Below are positions 35,691-47,120 of a stretch of DNA of 64,000 bases, in pieces; positions within the stretch are counted from its first letter, which is position 1, and every line of letters starts with the position of its first letter. The notes beneath the pieces were generated by a model, which worked only from the letters and a program-made list of their open reading frames with translations, was not told where the DNA came from and ran no database searches. The position numbers were made by a program, and so were the translations under genes. The stretch is from Monosporascus cannonballus (Eukaryota > Ascomycota > Sordariomycetes > Xylariales), in assembly GCA_004154925.1 (NCBI GenBank), contig QJNS01000092.1:186001-250000 (forward strand), in the 5' to 3' direction.

Positions 35691-37529
35691 GCGGGCTTAT
35701 CCGATTACATCCTCTATATGGAACTCAAAATGAGCGAGAACACGTTCCTATAACACCCAAATGTCAGATAAAAGGGTGCAACAGCGTAAAAGGCCAGAAG
35801 AGGCTGTTTGGCAGCGAGGTGTTATGGCTGCACCATACCATTACGCCACCAGGGCAAAAGATCGGTGGAATGATCGCAATTGTGGCAATCATCCTGGTGC
35901 TTACAGCTGTATAAGAGCTCGCGCCACCGTTACGTTGCTCAGACCGTAACACGAGGTACCAGGATATACATTAGACCAGGAACGCCTGTCCCCTTTAATA
36001 TAGGGGAGAAAATCGGCCGTTACCTCGCTACAACCAAGCAGTTGTTTTTGAGCTGTGGCTGCGCCTGAACGATATGGTACAGATGTTACTAACGAAAAAT
36101 ATTTAGTATGGGGAAAAGAAAGCTTCAGGCGTAAACGTTTTAATCCTTACAACTTATATTTTATTTATTTTACTTATTTACGTTAATTAACATAAATGAT
36201 TATTACCCATAGTATTAGGAAAAAGAGCGCCAAAATTACCAGGTTTAGTTAGCTAATAAACAAAATAATAATAAATATATATAAAAATCCGGCGTTATAT
36301 CATAAGAGGCTTCGAAATATAAAAATGCTGAAAAATAGAAGATAGGCAAACCTATAATCTATTGAAAAGGTTATATAGGTTATATTTGCTTGCTATATTG
36401 TAAATCATGTTTTATTTATCTTTGTTCCAATCCGTTGACGATATTCCAGGGACCTGTTCTTCTCATAATATCTTTTTCCCTTTCGTATTTACACAGCCTC
36501 GGTAACACCCATCCACGCTACCCGGACTTGCGGCCGCCATCTACGTCCAACATTCAGACATAGCGGCCGCTCTCAAGAATAAGACTTACGAATCCCTCAT
36601 CATCCTCGTCATCCTCATCGTTGCCAAGGGGCTGAGGTGCATATTAGAATCCCGGGCCACTAAGGCGATTGTCAATTTCTCCCATAGCTAAGCCTAGCCT
36701 ATTAATGGAGATGATATGCTTTATGGGCACTCATGCCTTTCCATAAGCACACCGATTTCCCGCCAGTGTGTCGTATTTCTACGCCCACTTAGCTTTAACT
36801 GTCGTTCGGTGTTAACATATGCCCGATAAGGGGATAGAGGGACTGTTGCTGTCCCCATCAGCGGCCCGGATATCTAATCCTAGGTAACTCTAACAAGTTG
36901 ACATATATTATCAAACTACCGAGGCGTACCGTTGGAACATCGAGCACGCTTTCGAAAGATGGAATGGTTGGGCAGGAGTCCAGCAATGCCAGGGCACATG
37001 CCATCTAGCCCATTCCTTTCCACAAGAACAATGAACAACATCAACACAGCAAGAGGAAGTAGTCTTGTTAGTAAGACAGGTTTGGGACGCCAAGGCTTTT
37101 AGCTGCCTTTTGTGAACATCAAAGCATGGCCGACGATGTAGTAATATTGCATATCTGGGTGTTCCATACAAGGGGCATCAAGAACGACCATGGAGACTCA
37201 ATATTTGCCAAACTGTTCGGGGAAGTCTTCTAAGAAATAACGTGGGGCCTTCTATTACGCCTCTTAAAAACAAAACCAATGGACGCAGCATTCCGTAAAC
37301 AAATTTCCGTCACACGTGAATTGCCGATTCACTTCCCTGCATTCTCCATGCCAGCCTCATGATATCGAGTCGTTAATAAATCGGTGTTAATGCATGGTGG
37401 GCTCAGAACCAGGCGCAATTAGCTACGCAGTGCGTATGCTACTACAGTTGCCACGAGATATCTCAGTGACACGACGCCATTTCCGCTAGCCGTCCGAGAC
37501 CGGTCTAATCTAGCATAACCGCTCTCACA
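35691..37529. other. Gene-free stretch with AT-rich block
   Basis: No gene supported. The left third contains short frames of no known family. The middle is a strongly AT-rich block (annotated separately), and the right part is the 3' flank of ypt7. Two GCGGCCGC octamers lie 33 bp apart at 36530 and 36563. Confidence 0.45.
36070..36420. repeat. AT-rich block, possible RIP-eroded repeat
   Basis: About 350 bp rich in A and T with many TA steps, in sharp contrast to flanking DNA near 50 percent GC. In ascomycetes such blocks are often repeats mutated by repeat-induced point mutation (C to T at CpA). No transposon protein or terminal repeat can be read in it, so its origin is unproven. Confidence 0.5.
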
Positions 37530-38526
37530 CTAACAGGCACAGCCATCGCGGTCGTTCTCGATATGGATGTTGATAGGATCCTGGAAATCGCCACTGAATT
37601 CTTCCGACTCTTCTTGCGCTAACGCGTTTCGGGCAATAACTATGGGGCGAACGTTAACATCTCCTACACCGGATACACCCCGGTTTACTCGGGTAGTAAT
37701 TACCTTCGAATGCTTGCTCAACGTTGATAGCTTCCTTCGCACTGGTCTCAAAGTACGGGATGTCGCCCTTGGATTGGCAGAACGTAGCCGCTCTCTTAGT
37801 CGAAATCTATCCGTTGTTAGCGGCTCTCCCATACCGGTCTTCCTTGTCGGCACTTACCGCACGCTTATTCTCCTCTAGATCGATTTTGTTGCCTAGGACG
37901 ACCTATCTAGATCAGCATAAATCTTTACATGCTGGGAATAGCTTCCTTACGAAGGGGAAGTTCTCCGGGTCTCGCGGTGATGCCTGGATCAAAAACTCGT
38001 CCCGCCAGCTGTCCAGCGCATCGAAGCTCTTGGCGTTGTTGACATCAAACACCAGAACACAGCAGTCGGCCCCTCTGTAGAATGCGACGCCTAAGGACTG
38101 GAAGCGCTCCTGGCCGGCCGTATCCCAGAGCTGGACTCGTAATCAGCCATGGCCATCCCATCGATATCGATGTTTGCAAATGCTCCATACCTGCATTGTG
38201 ACTTGGCGATCATCAACAAGGACCTCCCGCGTCAAGAAGTCGGCACCGATCGTGGCTTTATAGCTGGCACTAAACTTCTTGTTGACCTAGGCGTATAGTC
38301 CTCGTCAGTATTCGAAGATGCGCGCGGCCAGGCGGTCAGGGCTGATTGCCGGACGGGTGTTGACTTCTTCTGCGACATACATATTGGTTCATCAAACTGG
38401 TCTTTCCGACACCGCTGTCTCCAAGGATGATAACCTGGACAAGCACAAGGTTAGCAGGGAATTACGGCTTGACGGCGACGGTAATAACTGCTATACCTTC
38501 AGAAGGACCTTCTTCCTAGAAGACAT
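37530..38526 (-). CDS. ypt7: Rab7-family small GTPase Ypt7
   Basis: Seven exons on the minus strand: 38526-38497, 38434-38381, 38286-38191, 38130-37951, 37902-37858, 37806-37704 and 37639-37530. They add up to exactly 205 residues, the usual Rab7 length. Visible motifs are the P-loop GDSGVGKT (15-22), switch I with [11 protein letters not shown], switch [11 protein letters not shown] (Gln67 at the catalytic position), NKID (125-128), ETSAKEA and a C-terminal CAC for double geranylgeranylation. The ending [15 protein letters not shown] is diagnostic for Rab7/Ypt7. The protein drives late endosome and vacuole tethering and fusion with the HOPS complex. The six introns are short, and the gene is nearly invisible in single reading frames. 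The first exon codes only ten residues. Confidence 0.95.
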
Positions 38527-39554
38527 GATGAAGGCTAAGCCCGGTAGCTAAGCTCGAGATGGGAACTGGTGATATCCTGTGGGAGGGTAGCTTTGCCTAT
38601 GATCTGAGGCGACTCGCCAACTCGACGGAACCTCGCGATGGTTGTGAGGATGCGTATAAGTGTTGCAAATGGTTGAGATGTCAAGTTCGGCTGTCTGTTG
38701 ATGGTATCGGAGGTTGGAAGTCATTTGGATAAGACGGGGGATAGATAAGGAAGGCCTGGGCAGCACGAGACAGGCACATGCACCGTCATTAGCGCCCGGG
38801 TTGGAGCAGCCACCCGGTCCTGTTCATAGCGCTGAGCCCCACTCTCACTGCAGCATGAAACTCGGTAGCCCAGCCACATATTTACCATTTACGCACCTAC
38901 CTAGTACTAGGTTAGGAGGTACCTAGTCGGATTCCTACGGTAAAACAGGCCGGAATCCAGCCTTCCTGTATGCAGATATCAAAGCAGCTAACACCGGACT
39001 GAAAAGTAGTGAATAAACTACTGAATGAAATCACACCTTGGCGGGTACGTAGTATGATAACCTACCAATGCTTCCAGATGCCATTTCGCGGTTCAGGTTG
39101 GCAAGCCCACATATATGAGCAGAGGTATCACCAAGTCAGATATTACTATGCCTGCTAATCTATTATTATATACGCCCGCGTATAAGTATCTTATGCTGCG
39201 ATGTTGAGTGTGGCACTAGAATTACATGTAACTATTGCTGGGATCTCTAAACAATAATAATATCTGGAATTGCAGATGTCATTGCTATTCCCGAACGTGG
39301 TACCAAATGTACCAGGAGTTGATAAAAGCAACCCCAAAGCTTACTAGTTAGTAGGCAGCTCTCTCTATATTCGGTATCATGATGTCATACTTCATCATAG
39401 CCTATACGTACATCTTAGAGAAGGCGCATCAACAATTCCACAAACATTATACATGTGCAATTGGACCTATATATTTTACCTCTTCCCGGGCATATTCTTC
39501 GCTTGAAGACCAGTTGTAACCCTTCACACACAGAACCCTTCCCAAAGATTCACA
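38527..39554. promoter_or_regulatory. Divergent promoter region between ypt7 and a mitochondrial-protein gene
   Basis: About 1 kb between two divergently transcribed genes; no other gene seen. It should contain both promoters. No individual element could be supported. Confidence 0.5.
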
Positions 39555-40250
39555 ATGGTAGCAATCCGTATCAGCAACTCCCTCAACGCTCTGCGTGCTA
39601 CCCACACCCGGGCGGCTCCCCGAGTCTACCGCACTTTCGTCACCACCCCTCGCTTCTGTGGGCAAGAGGGATATGGTGATGCGAAAGGCAGCCCGGAAGG
39701 CGAGAACCCTCAGAAACAGCCCGCTTCCACGTCCGCTCAGCAGGCGTCAGAGCATCCCGGCCCCGAGCCGCCCGATGTTGGCAAGGGCACTGGGGCCGGG
39801 CCGACCAAAGCAACCTTCAGCGAGAACTTGAAGAAGGCAGGCTCCCCCGAAGATGCAAGCGCGGAGTCTGGCGGCTCCAGATCCAAGGAGGCAACCGAGA
39901 CAGGCGGTTCGCCCACCGGCGGGAAAATCGCGAACGCCGAGTCTCAACATGGCGGTGGGTCTTCCAATGGAGGTCCCGGGGCAGGGACGACAACGGGTGG
40001 GACACCGAATGACACATCGACAGCGCGAGCTGCCAGCCAGACAGGAGGCGAGGCGCTCAAGGGTCCGCAGGGCAAGGGAGCACCGAGCCCCAAGATCCAC
40101 AACCAATCCGTACCGGGTGTGAAATCGGAACTCAGTGACGAACAGAAGCAGGAAGTCGAAAAGCATAACGAGGAGTTCGAGAAGAGATACGACCGTGGTA
40201 GCAGAACTCCTAACGACAAGGTTGACAAAAAGTTCTGGAGAGGCCAGTAG
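39555..40250 (+). CDS. Low-complexity protein with mitochondrial-type leader
   Basis: A single exon of 231 residues. The first 35 residues (MVAIRISNSLNALRATHTRA...) are rich in Arg, Ser and Ala, lack acidic residues and look like a mitochondrial presequence. A long Gly/Ser/Thr/Lys-rich disordered middle follows. The last 50 residues (KIHNQSVPG, then LSDEQKQEVEKHNEEFEKRYD and VDKKFWRGQ) are charged and helical and look like the conserved part of small fungal mitochondrial proteins of unknown function. No enzymatic motif is present. The location is predicted from composition only. Confidence 0.72.
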   Translation: MVAIRISNSLNALRATHTRAAPRVYRTFVTTPRFCGQEGYGDAKGSPEGENPQKQPASTSAQQASEHPGPEPPDVGKGTGAGPTKATFSENLKKAGSPEDASAESGGSRSKEATETGGSPTGGKIANAESQHGGGSSNGGPGAGTTTGGTPNDTSTARAASQTGGEALKGPQGKGAPSPKIHNQSVPGVKSELSDEQKQEVEKHNEEFEKRYDRGSRTPNDKVDKKFWRGQ

Positions 40251-40929
40251 GTCAAGCCTGCCCGCCATTTGTGTCACAGCCTCGTACAAAGCCACTGACG
40301 TCCTTGTTTAGCGGTGGTATTAGTCAAGGTCGAAGCGGCACCGAGGTCGACTGGAACGCATAATCAAGTCATCTGGCTTCAAGCGTTGACTGGTCTCTTC
40401 ATCGATGCATTTTCTGCGCTTGGCCCATGTAATCATAGTAATGAACTCTTAACACGAAATCGACTCATCCTGCAAAAAGGTATCGCCCAGGTTATCGTCG
40501 TAAGGAGCTTAGGGAAGCGGGGAACTATCACTATCATCCTTCTCCAGATATGCGCTCAAGAGCATCAGGAGCAATTCCTTGTGTTGTCGGTGTGAAAATG
40601 CACTGCACGTAACGATTTGAATAGGTGCAGGACTCCTGACTCAATATGAGGCCGCTTCGAAAGTGCTATAGCATATTAAGAAAGTGAGCCAGTAGCTGGC
40701 TGGTCTTGCCTCATACGAAGTAGCCTGGTTGCATATCAGTTCCTCTATTGTTAAATGCATAGCCTCCTTTGGTAAACAATTTGTTTTAGTGTCGAGCTAC
40801 TTGGGATGATGCTCCCCACCCCGTCCCTAACTTCGGACTCTATTTATTCTCCTCAACGAAACTTATCCTAGGCGCTCTCTCGCAAGGCCTGACTCACATC
40901 AATGGATTCTGCAGTCGTCGGGGCATTCA
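40251..40929. other. Intergenic region
   Basis: The 3' flank of the low-complexity gene and the promoter of the ChlI-like gene. No further gene seen. Confidence 0.4.
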
Positions 40930-42342
40930 ATGGCGGATGAGGAGCTCCTGCACAAGATCCACGGTCTCGGCGACCTGGATCTGGCCGCCCTCCTCAGCCT
41001 GATCAGCCGCGAGCACTGCATCATCGGCACCGAGTCCCCGGTGCTCGACGGCCTCGTCGCGGAGCTGCAACTCGTCGCTTCGCACACTTTCGGCCTCGAT
41101 TCCGCCGTCCTGGACTGCACGCCGCAGACGACGCTCGACGACCTAGCCTCCGCTATCTTAGTCTCGGAGCCGCATTCGCATGCGCAGTCGCATCCGTATC
41201 CGTCTAGAACTCCGTACTCGGTTTCTAACTCGCCGCTTAATACACACAAGGATTACTACTTCCACGCCCGACACGGCAGTGAAGGTACCGGCAATACCGG
41301 ACCGACGGCGTCGTATGGCCAGATGCAACAACCACCAGCCGTCCGCCCAGGCTTCGGATACGGTTTCGGCTACGATAGCGGCAACGGAGGAAGAGCAGTG
41401 GGAGGAGGGACCAAAACGCGCATCGCGAGCGTGATCATAGCGAAGAACCTCGACACGGCGCCCAAGGCCGTGCAGATCCAGTGCCTGGAGCTGATGCGGA
41501 CGCGGCGCCTCTTCACGCGGACTAGTGTGCAGGCGGCGCCCAGGCAGTTCCTGCTCGTGGCGGTCGTGGCCACGGCCCCGCGTCGCGGCTCGAACGACGT
41601 CGCCGGGCGCCTGACGCCGCACCTCAACGATTTATTCTACATCGCGCACTGGCATGATCCCGAGGACGGGTTCGCGCACCTCGAGGAGCGGGACTGGGAC
41701 GACGGGGACGATGACGGGTATGAGTATAGGGATATGGAAGCCGAGAGCGAGGGCGCGGACGCGGACCCTGGGAGGACGAGCTTCGAGAGCGGCGAGAGCG
41801 TTGTCCGGCGGAGCCTAGGCGCGACGCCGAGGGCGAACGCGGACGCGAGGGTGCGTACGCCCGGGAGCCGGCAAGATGCGGACTACTACTACGACAAGCC
41901 ACATCCAGGCCGTAAGCCGCTGTTCGGCGACGCGGACCTCGCGACGCTCGCGCTCGCGGCCCGCGAGGTCGCCGTCGACGTCGACGTGCTGCGGTACCAG
42001 CAGAACGTGGTGTCGTTCCTGCGGCTGCACCGGGCGGTGGCGCTGGCGGGCCCGGGGGAGTCCGGGGCCGCCATCACGCCGGCGGCGACGCGCCACCTGG
42101 GCCAGCTGGCGCGCGCCCTCGCGGCCCTGCACGGCCTCGGCTACGCGACCCCGGCCCTCGTCGGCCTCGCCGCCCGCAAGGTCTACCTGCACCGCGTCCG
42201 CGTCCTGGGGCCGGACGCGCTCGAGCGCGAGCGCAGCATGCAGTGGGGCAGCGACCTCGCCGCCGTCGAGGCCCTTCTCGACGGCGTGGGCCCCGAGGAG
42301 GTCATCGCCGACGTCTTGGCGGAGGTCGCTGCGCCTTTGTGA
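40930..42342 (+). CDS. ChlI/MoxR-lid-like protein (magnesium-chelatase-like family) without visible P-loop
   Basis: A single exon of 470 residues. The N-terminal block (LHKIHGLGDLDLAALLSLISREHCIIGTE) and a middle block (TRIASVIIAKNLDTAPKAVQIQCLELMRTRRLFTR, read in two parts) resemble a fungal family usually labelled magnesium chelatase-like. The C-terminal part has helices like the lid of ChlI/MoxR AAA+ proteins (QNVVSFLRLHRAV, TPALVGLAARKVYLHR). No GxxxxGKS Walker A or clear Walker B is present, so ATPase activity is doubtful. An acidic, disordered insert (WDDGDDDGYEY) separates the two conserved parts. Fungi do not make chlorophyll, so the family label describes the fold only. The coding strand is very GC-rich. 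Confidence 0.75.
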   Translation: MADEELLHKIHGLGDLDLAALLSLISREHCIIGTESPVLDGLVAELQLVASHTFGLDSAVLDCTPQTTLDDLASAILVSEPHSHAQSHPYPSRTPYSVSNSPLNTHKDYYFHARHGSEGTGNTGPTASYGQMQQPPAVRPGFGYGFGYDSGNGGRAVGGGTKTRIASVIIAKNLDTAPKAVQIQCLELMRTRRLFTRTSVQAAPRQFLLVAVVATAPRRGSNDVAGRLTPHLNDLFYIAHWHDPEDGFAHLEERDWDDGDDDGYEYRDMEAESEGADADPGRTSFESGESVVRRSLGATPRANADARVRTPGSRQDADYYYDKPHPGRKPLFGDADLATLALAAREVAVDVDVLRYQQNVVSFLRLHRAVALAGPGESGAAITPAATRHLGQLARALAALHGLGYATPALVGLAARKVYLHRVRVLGPDALERERSMQWGSDLAAVEALLDGVGPEEVIADVLAEVAAPL

Positions 42343-42626
42343 GGCTATATTACCTGCTAGACTCGTGGAAGATACCCCATTTGTCTTTCTGTTTGTTTTA
42401 ATCCAGAGTTTCTGGGAATTGGAGTCGGGGTTCATGAGAGCGGTGGGCAGTTTCAATTTAGTTAGTCGTAATCGGCGCAATATTAATCGAGTCTCAAACC
42501 GGCGAGATTCTATTCCATGTCTATCCGTGTATGCTGCCGCTATCTAGTCGCTCCCTGTAAACAGAGTCAAGCCTCCGCCAGTAAAAGCACCGCATTAACG
42601 AATCGTTACGTACTTATATCGTCCGT

Positions 42627-44433
42627 CTATGGCTTCGCCAGGCCCTTCCCCAGTAGCTCGTTCCCGACCTCCTCTATGAGCGGCTCGTCCGGGAACCTGT
42701 CCTTCTTCCCCAGGATGGTGGCCCGCGCCTCCAGCGCCCTCAGGAGGTCCACGAGCTCCCCGTCGAGCGGCGCGCAGTAGGCCAGGAAGCCGAGCGCGAG
42801 CAGCATGCCGTGCAGCGCCTCGCCGGATCCCCGCTCCTGCGCGATGGCCTCGAGCGCCGAAGCCGCGAGCTCGACCTGGTCGGACTCGGGTAGTAGCACG
42901 GCATCCGCGTCTGGGTGCTCTACGCGGCGGCGGCTGTTTAACGCGGCCACGTTGAAGAGCAGGGACGTCGCCGCCACTCGCACGCTGCCGTGGCCCGCGT
43001 CGAGGAAGCTGGCCGAGACGAGCTGCGTGAGCGCGCCGCGCAGCAGTAGCGCCTCCTGCCCGAGGATCTGGTCCGCATATAGCGGGCTCGAGAACAGGTT
43101 GCACGCCATCTGCAACGTCACAAGGCGCAGCGCGTACGGGCACTCGGCCTCCGCGCCGTTCACGGCGTCGAGGATCGCGACGACCGTCTTATGGCCCGGT
43201 TCCTCGGCGAAGTAGCCGCTGAAGCGGGCGTCGACTAGGGCGCAGCGGAAGAGGTCCACTACGGTGAATAGTATCTCTTTTGGCAACTCTTGGACAGCAG
43301 AGTGGAGAAAACCGGAGAATGCCGGCATGTCTGGGAGGGGTGCATCGACTGCGCCCTCGGCCGCCCGGGCCTCGATGAAGCGCTTCACGCCTTGCACCGC
43401 AGCGTCATCCGCTGTTGGGCCAAGCTTCGACAGGAGTTTGGACAGCGGCGGCACCTTGGAGTACAGTACGGGCTTCGGGGCGGCATTCACAAAGTGAGGC
43501 AACCTGAGCGATCGGTGTGGATGGGTAGGAAATGCCATCTGAGCCAATATTCCCACGGCCGCCTTCAACCGCGCGGCGTCCGCGCCGGACCAGCGTTCCT
43601 GCTCCTTCCCATGGAGAAAGGAGATGAACGTCGGCGTTGCCCGAATCGAATACTTTTGCGCCACGTCGAACGCCCGGGAGGTGTCAACCTTGATCAGGCT
43701 GACTTTATCTCCCCACTCCGCCGCTAACTGGTCATACAGAGGATAAAGTGCTTTGCATGGAGGGCAGGTGGCGGAGGTGAAGAAGACTATGGCGGCAGGC
43801 TTTCTTGATGCTCCGAGAAGGTTGTCCAGTTCAGGGAGACTAGTAACATTCTGTACCGCAAGGTTGACTGGTTTTGTGGCATCGTTGAGCTGCGGTTGCG
43901 CATTGGCCTGAATGCCCAAGAGACCGCCTCGCTGCGCTTTTCTCGCTTGCACCATATGTTCTAGATGTGGCTGCAGCATCTTGCCGAACGGTGAGTCTAA
44001 CACCGCTTGAGGCATGTTCTTGATGTGGTCCGGGATACCCTTCCCCAAGAGGAACGTGGCGAGATCATGGCTGAAGTTATTGCAGTTGTGCCGGAAAAGA
44101 TCATATGCCTACACTCTCAGCAACAATGGTCGATATCTTAGCATACGGCGAAGAACTTACTTCGGGGGTGTAGATCTGTTTAAGTGAATCGAGATACTCT
44201 AGTACGACTTCTATCGGTAACTGGGTCTGGCCAAGGTGTATGCGCTCAAGAGGCCGACCCAAATGGGAGCTCCCCGGTCGTATAGTACCGATGCCGCCGT
44301 CGTAGACATATTCTACTCCCTCTAGCTCGATGGAAGTATGGTAAACCGCGTCAAGTTGAAACCCCAGCATGGACATTGACATCTGTTTCGCAAGACCGTT
44401 CGACAGGTCGTAAACCAGAAGATGGACGTCCAT
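42627..44433 (-). CDS. PPPDE - thioredoxin - PUL domain fusion protein
   Basis: Two exons, 44433-44161 and 44108-42627 (52-bp intron), give 584 residues. Residues 1-130 form a PPPDE (DeSI-type) isopeptidase fold with His32 in AVYHTSIELEG and Cys100 in FRHNCNNFSHD, the expected catalytic pair. Residues about 180-300 are a thioredoxin domain with active site CPPC at 206-209 and the cis-Pro loop ATPTF. From about residue 330 to the end is a helical repeat resembling the PUL domain, which in Ufd3/Doa1/PLAA binds Cdc48/p97. The protein may couple removal of ubiquitin or SUMO with Cdc48 and redox control; this is inference from the domains. The three-domain layout is known from other fungi. The start at 44433 is the ATG just before the PPPDE fold. 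Confidence 0.9.
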
Positions 44434-45339
44434 AGTGAATAAGCCCACCAATGAGATATTATGAGTGTGCCGAATAGGTAGGTAGGTCCGTAGACGGGGA
44501 TTCGGGATCAGAAGCGTCTCGTTGTATGGGACTCTAAGGTACTTGAGGCTCGCAACAGAGCAAACCTTGAGTAAGTGGCGATTTGAACGAAGTTGGAATC
44601 TCGTGGAATGTATCAGGTTCCAGGGAACAAGAGGCCGATGACTAAATTCACCACGGAAACATCACGGTTTAGAAGTTCTAACACGGGAGGCAAGGGAAGG
44701 AACGTCTAGATATATCAGTGTTATTTACTACAGTCTCTTGAAGCTCTCCATTGTTAATACAGTTCTGTATGTGGTTATCGAATACACCCCAGAGGCAGCT
44801 GTCTGTACGTCAGCCTTTCTCGGGGCTTCCATCTTGGCCCGTTTCAAGCCAAGGCACCTACTTCCTACGAACCCTTGTGGCTGTGCGTAGCTGACTAACT
44901 CCGCTTCTCCGACTATCGGATAGCTGCATGCCAAGACGGTAGAGAAGATATGTTTGTGCTTCCTTAAACGTTACCTAATGCTAGCAGGGATCAAAGAGGA
45001 CAGTATCACTAAACTGTGAAATAGGGGAAACCGGAGAAGTCGCCTTGGCTTGAGCGCCTGATTAGGAAAGATTTATCGAAGCTGTCAAATTGGACGAAAT
45101 CTTCGAGATCCGATGTATTCGAATACCGTGAACTGTGCTCCAGTCCATCGTTTCCTTCTTTTCTCCCTAACGCGCCCATCGAATTCGAAATTTGCATGCT
45201 TCCTGGTCGGTCTTTCTTTAATCGACATTCTCTTCTAATTCTTTCACGCTTCAAGGTTCCCAGGATCTAACTCTCTCTTTTAATTACCCCATCCCCCACT
45301 CCGAAGGGGAATGAATGATTTGCTTTTACGGTTCGGGTT
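44434..45339. promoter_or_regulatory. Divergent promoter region between the PPPDE-PUL gene and gda1
   Basis: A 0.9-kb spacer between two divergent intact genes; no other gene recognised. Confidence 0.5.
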
Positions 45340-47120
45340 ATGAGGAGAACATCAGTATCTTTGCCTACTAAGCAGGTCCGACACGATCCCCACGAGAAGC
45401 CAGCCCGCTACGATAACGGGCACAGAGAAACCGGCATCCTGGAGAAGCTGCAGGGCACCATGAACCAGACCCAGAAGGCTAGGTGGCTCAAAACCACCGG
45501 CATAGTGGTCTTCTTCGTTTTCCTGTTCTATTACTTTTCGCCAAAGGGCGTCGACATCTACCAGAAGGGCGGTGCGTTCATTCCGACACATAAACCGTGT
45601 AGCCATTCGAGACGGTTGAATACTGACGGGCTTCTACGTAGTATCATCGCATACAGACGGCCAGGTACCGACCGACAGCTCATACGGAACCGCGAAATGC
45701 ACGAAGTCATATTCGAAGGACAAGCCCATCGTTCAGTATGTACTCATGATTGATGCTGGTAGCACTGGATCGCGTATCCATGTCTACAAGTTCAACAACT
45801 GCGGCCCTACTCCCGAGTTGGAAAGCGAGGAGTTCAAGATGACCGAGAAGTCCGTTGGTGGCTTGAGCAAGTATAAGGACGACCCTCTTGCCGCTGCGAA
45901 GACTTTGGACCCGTTGATGGCCGTGGCGATGCAGACCGTCCCCGACAAGTTGAAGGGCTGCAGTCCTGTCGCCGTTAAGGCGACTGCTGGTCTGCGGATG
46001 ATTGGTGCCGCCGCTGCCGAGAAGATACTGGAAACTGTCCGAAACCACTTAGAGAATGACTACCCCTTCCCGCTGGTCTCCAAGGAGGAAAATGGTGTTG
46101 CGATCATGGACGGTTCCGACGAGGGGGTTTACGCGTGGGTTACGACCAACTATCTCCTAGGTAAGATTGGAGGACCCGACGACAGCCCGACTGCTGCCGT
46201 GTTCGATCTAGGTGGCGGTTCTACTCAGATTGTGTTCGAGCCGACATTTAAGAAGGCGGCTGCCGGTGGGATGCCTGAAAAGCTCGCTGAAGGTGATCAT
46301 AAGTACGAGCTCTCCTTCGGTGGGCGGGACTTCGAACTGTACCAGCACTCCCACCTCGGATACGGTCTAATGGCTGCCCGTAACTCGATCCATCAGACTT
46401 TGCTGCAGGACCTCTACTCCAAGAGCAAGGACAAGAGCTTTATGAACAAGCCTATTCTGAACCCGTGCATTAACGCGGGCCAGACCGATGTTGTCAAGGT
46501 CAAGCTGGATGAGGACAGCCCGCTCGGCTCCGGCGAAGTTGAATTGAACATGACTGGGCCTGCCACCCCTGCGCCGGCTCAATGCCGCGCTCTGGCGGAA
46601 AGAATCCTGGCCAAGGATGCGGAATGCAAGCTGGCGCCTTGCTCTTTCAACGGCGTCCATCAGCCATCGCTGGCCAAGACGTTTGCTACGGAGGACGTCT
46701 ACATCTTTTCTTACTTCTTCGACCGGACTAGGCCCCTGGGAATGCCGGACTCGTTCACCTTACGCGAACTTCACGACCTTACCAGCACTGTTTGCAATGG
46801 GGAGGAAGCGTGGGATGTGTTTAGCACTGTCCCGGGAGCCCTGGAGGAACTTCGGGAGCGTGGCGAGCACTGCTTGGATCTCAACTTCATGTTGGCCCTT
46901 CTGCACACGGGTTATGAAATGCCCATCGAGCGAGAAGTCAAGATCGCCAAGAAGATCAAGGGTAACGAGCTGGGTTGGTGCTTGGGAGCAAGGTAAGATG
47001 GGCCCCCTTTCTCGCTCTGATTCCGACCAATGAATTGATTGCTAACCTATTTGCGCACTTAGTCTGCCCCTGCTTTCCAAGGGGTCCGGCTGGTCGTGCA
47101 AGATCACCGAGGTCCATTAG
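45340..47120 (+). CDS. gda1: Golgi guanosine-diphosphatase Gda1 (GDA1/CD39 family)
   Basis: Three exons, 45340-45571, 45642-46992 and 47063-47120, encode 546 residues. The protein is type II: a short cytosolic tail, a membrane anchor at about residues 51-66 (KTTGIVVFFVFLFYYF) and a lumenal catalytic domain. All apyrase-conserved regions are intact: MIDAGSTGSRIHVYKF, KATAGLR, SDEGVYAWVTTNYLLG and FDLGGGSTQIVFEP. The last exon supplies LPLLSKGSGWSCKITEVH, the usual C-terminus. The enzyme converts GDP to GMP in the Golgi lumen, which drives GDP-mannose import for protein and lipid mannosylation. The nonhomologous stretch between anchor and catalytic domain is Ser/Lys-rich. The start is the only ATG giving a short cytosolic tail. 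Confidence 0.95.

Noticed and set aside
41815..42480. 221-codon minus-strand frame opposite the ChlI-like gene
   Set aside because: GC-bias shadow with no domain; the plus strand has a coherent protein.
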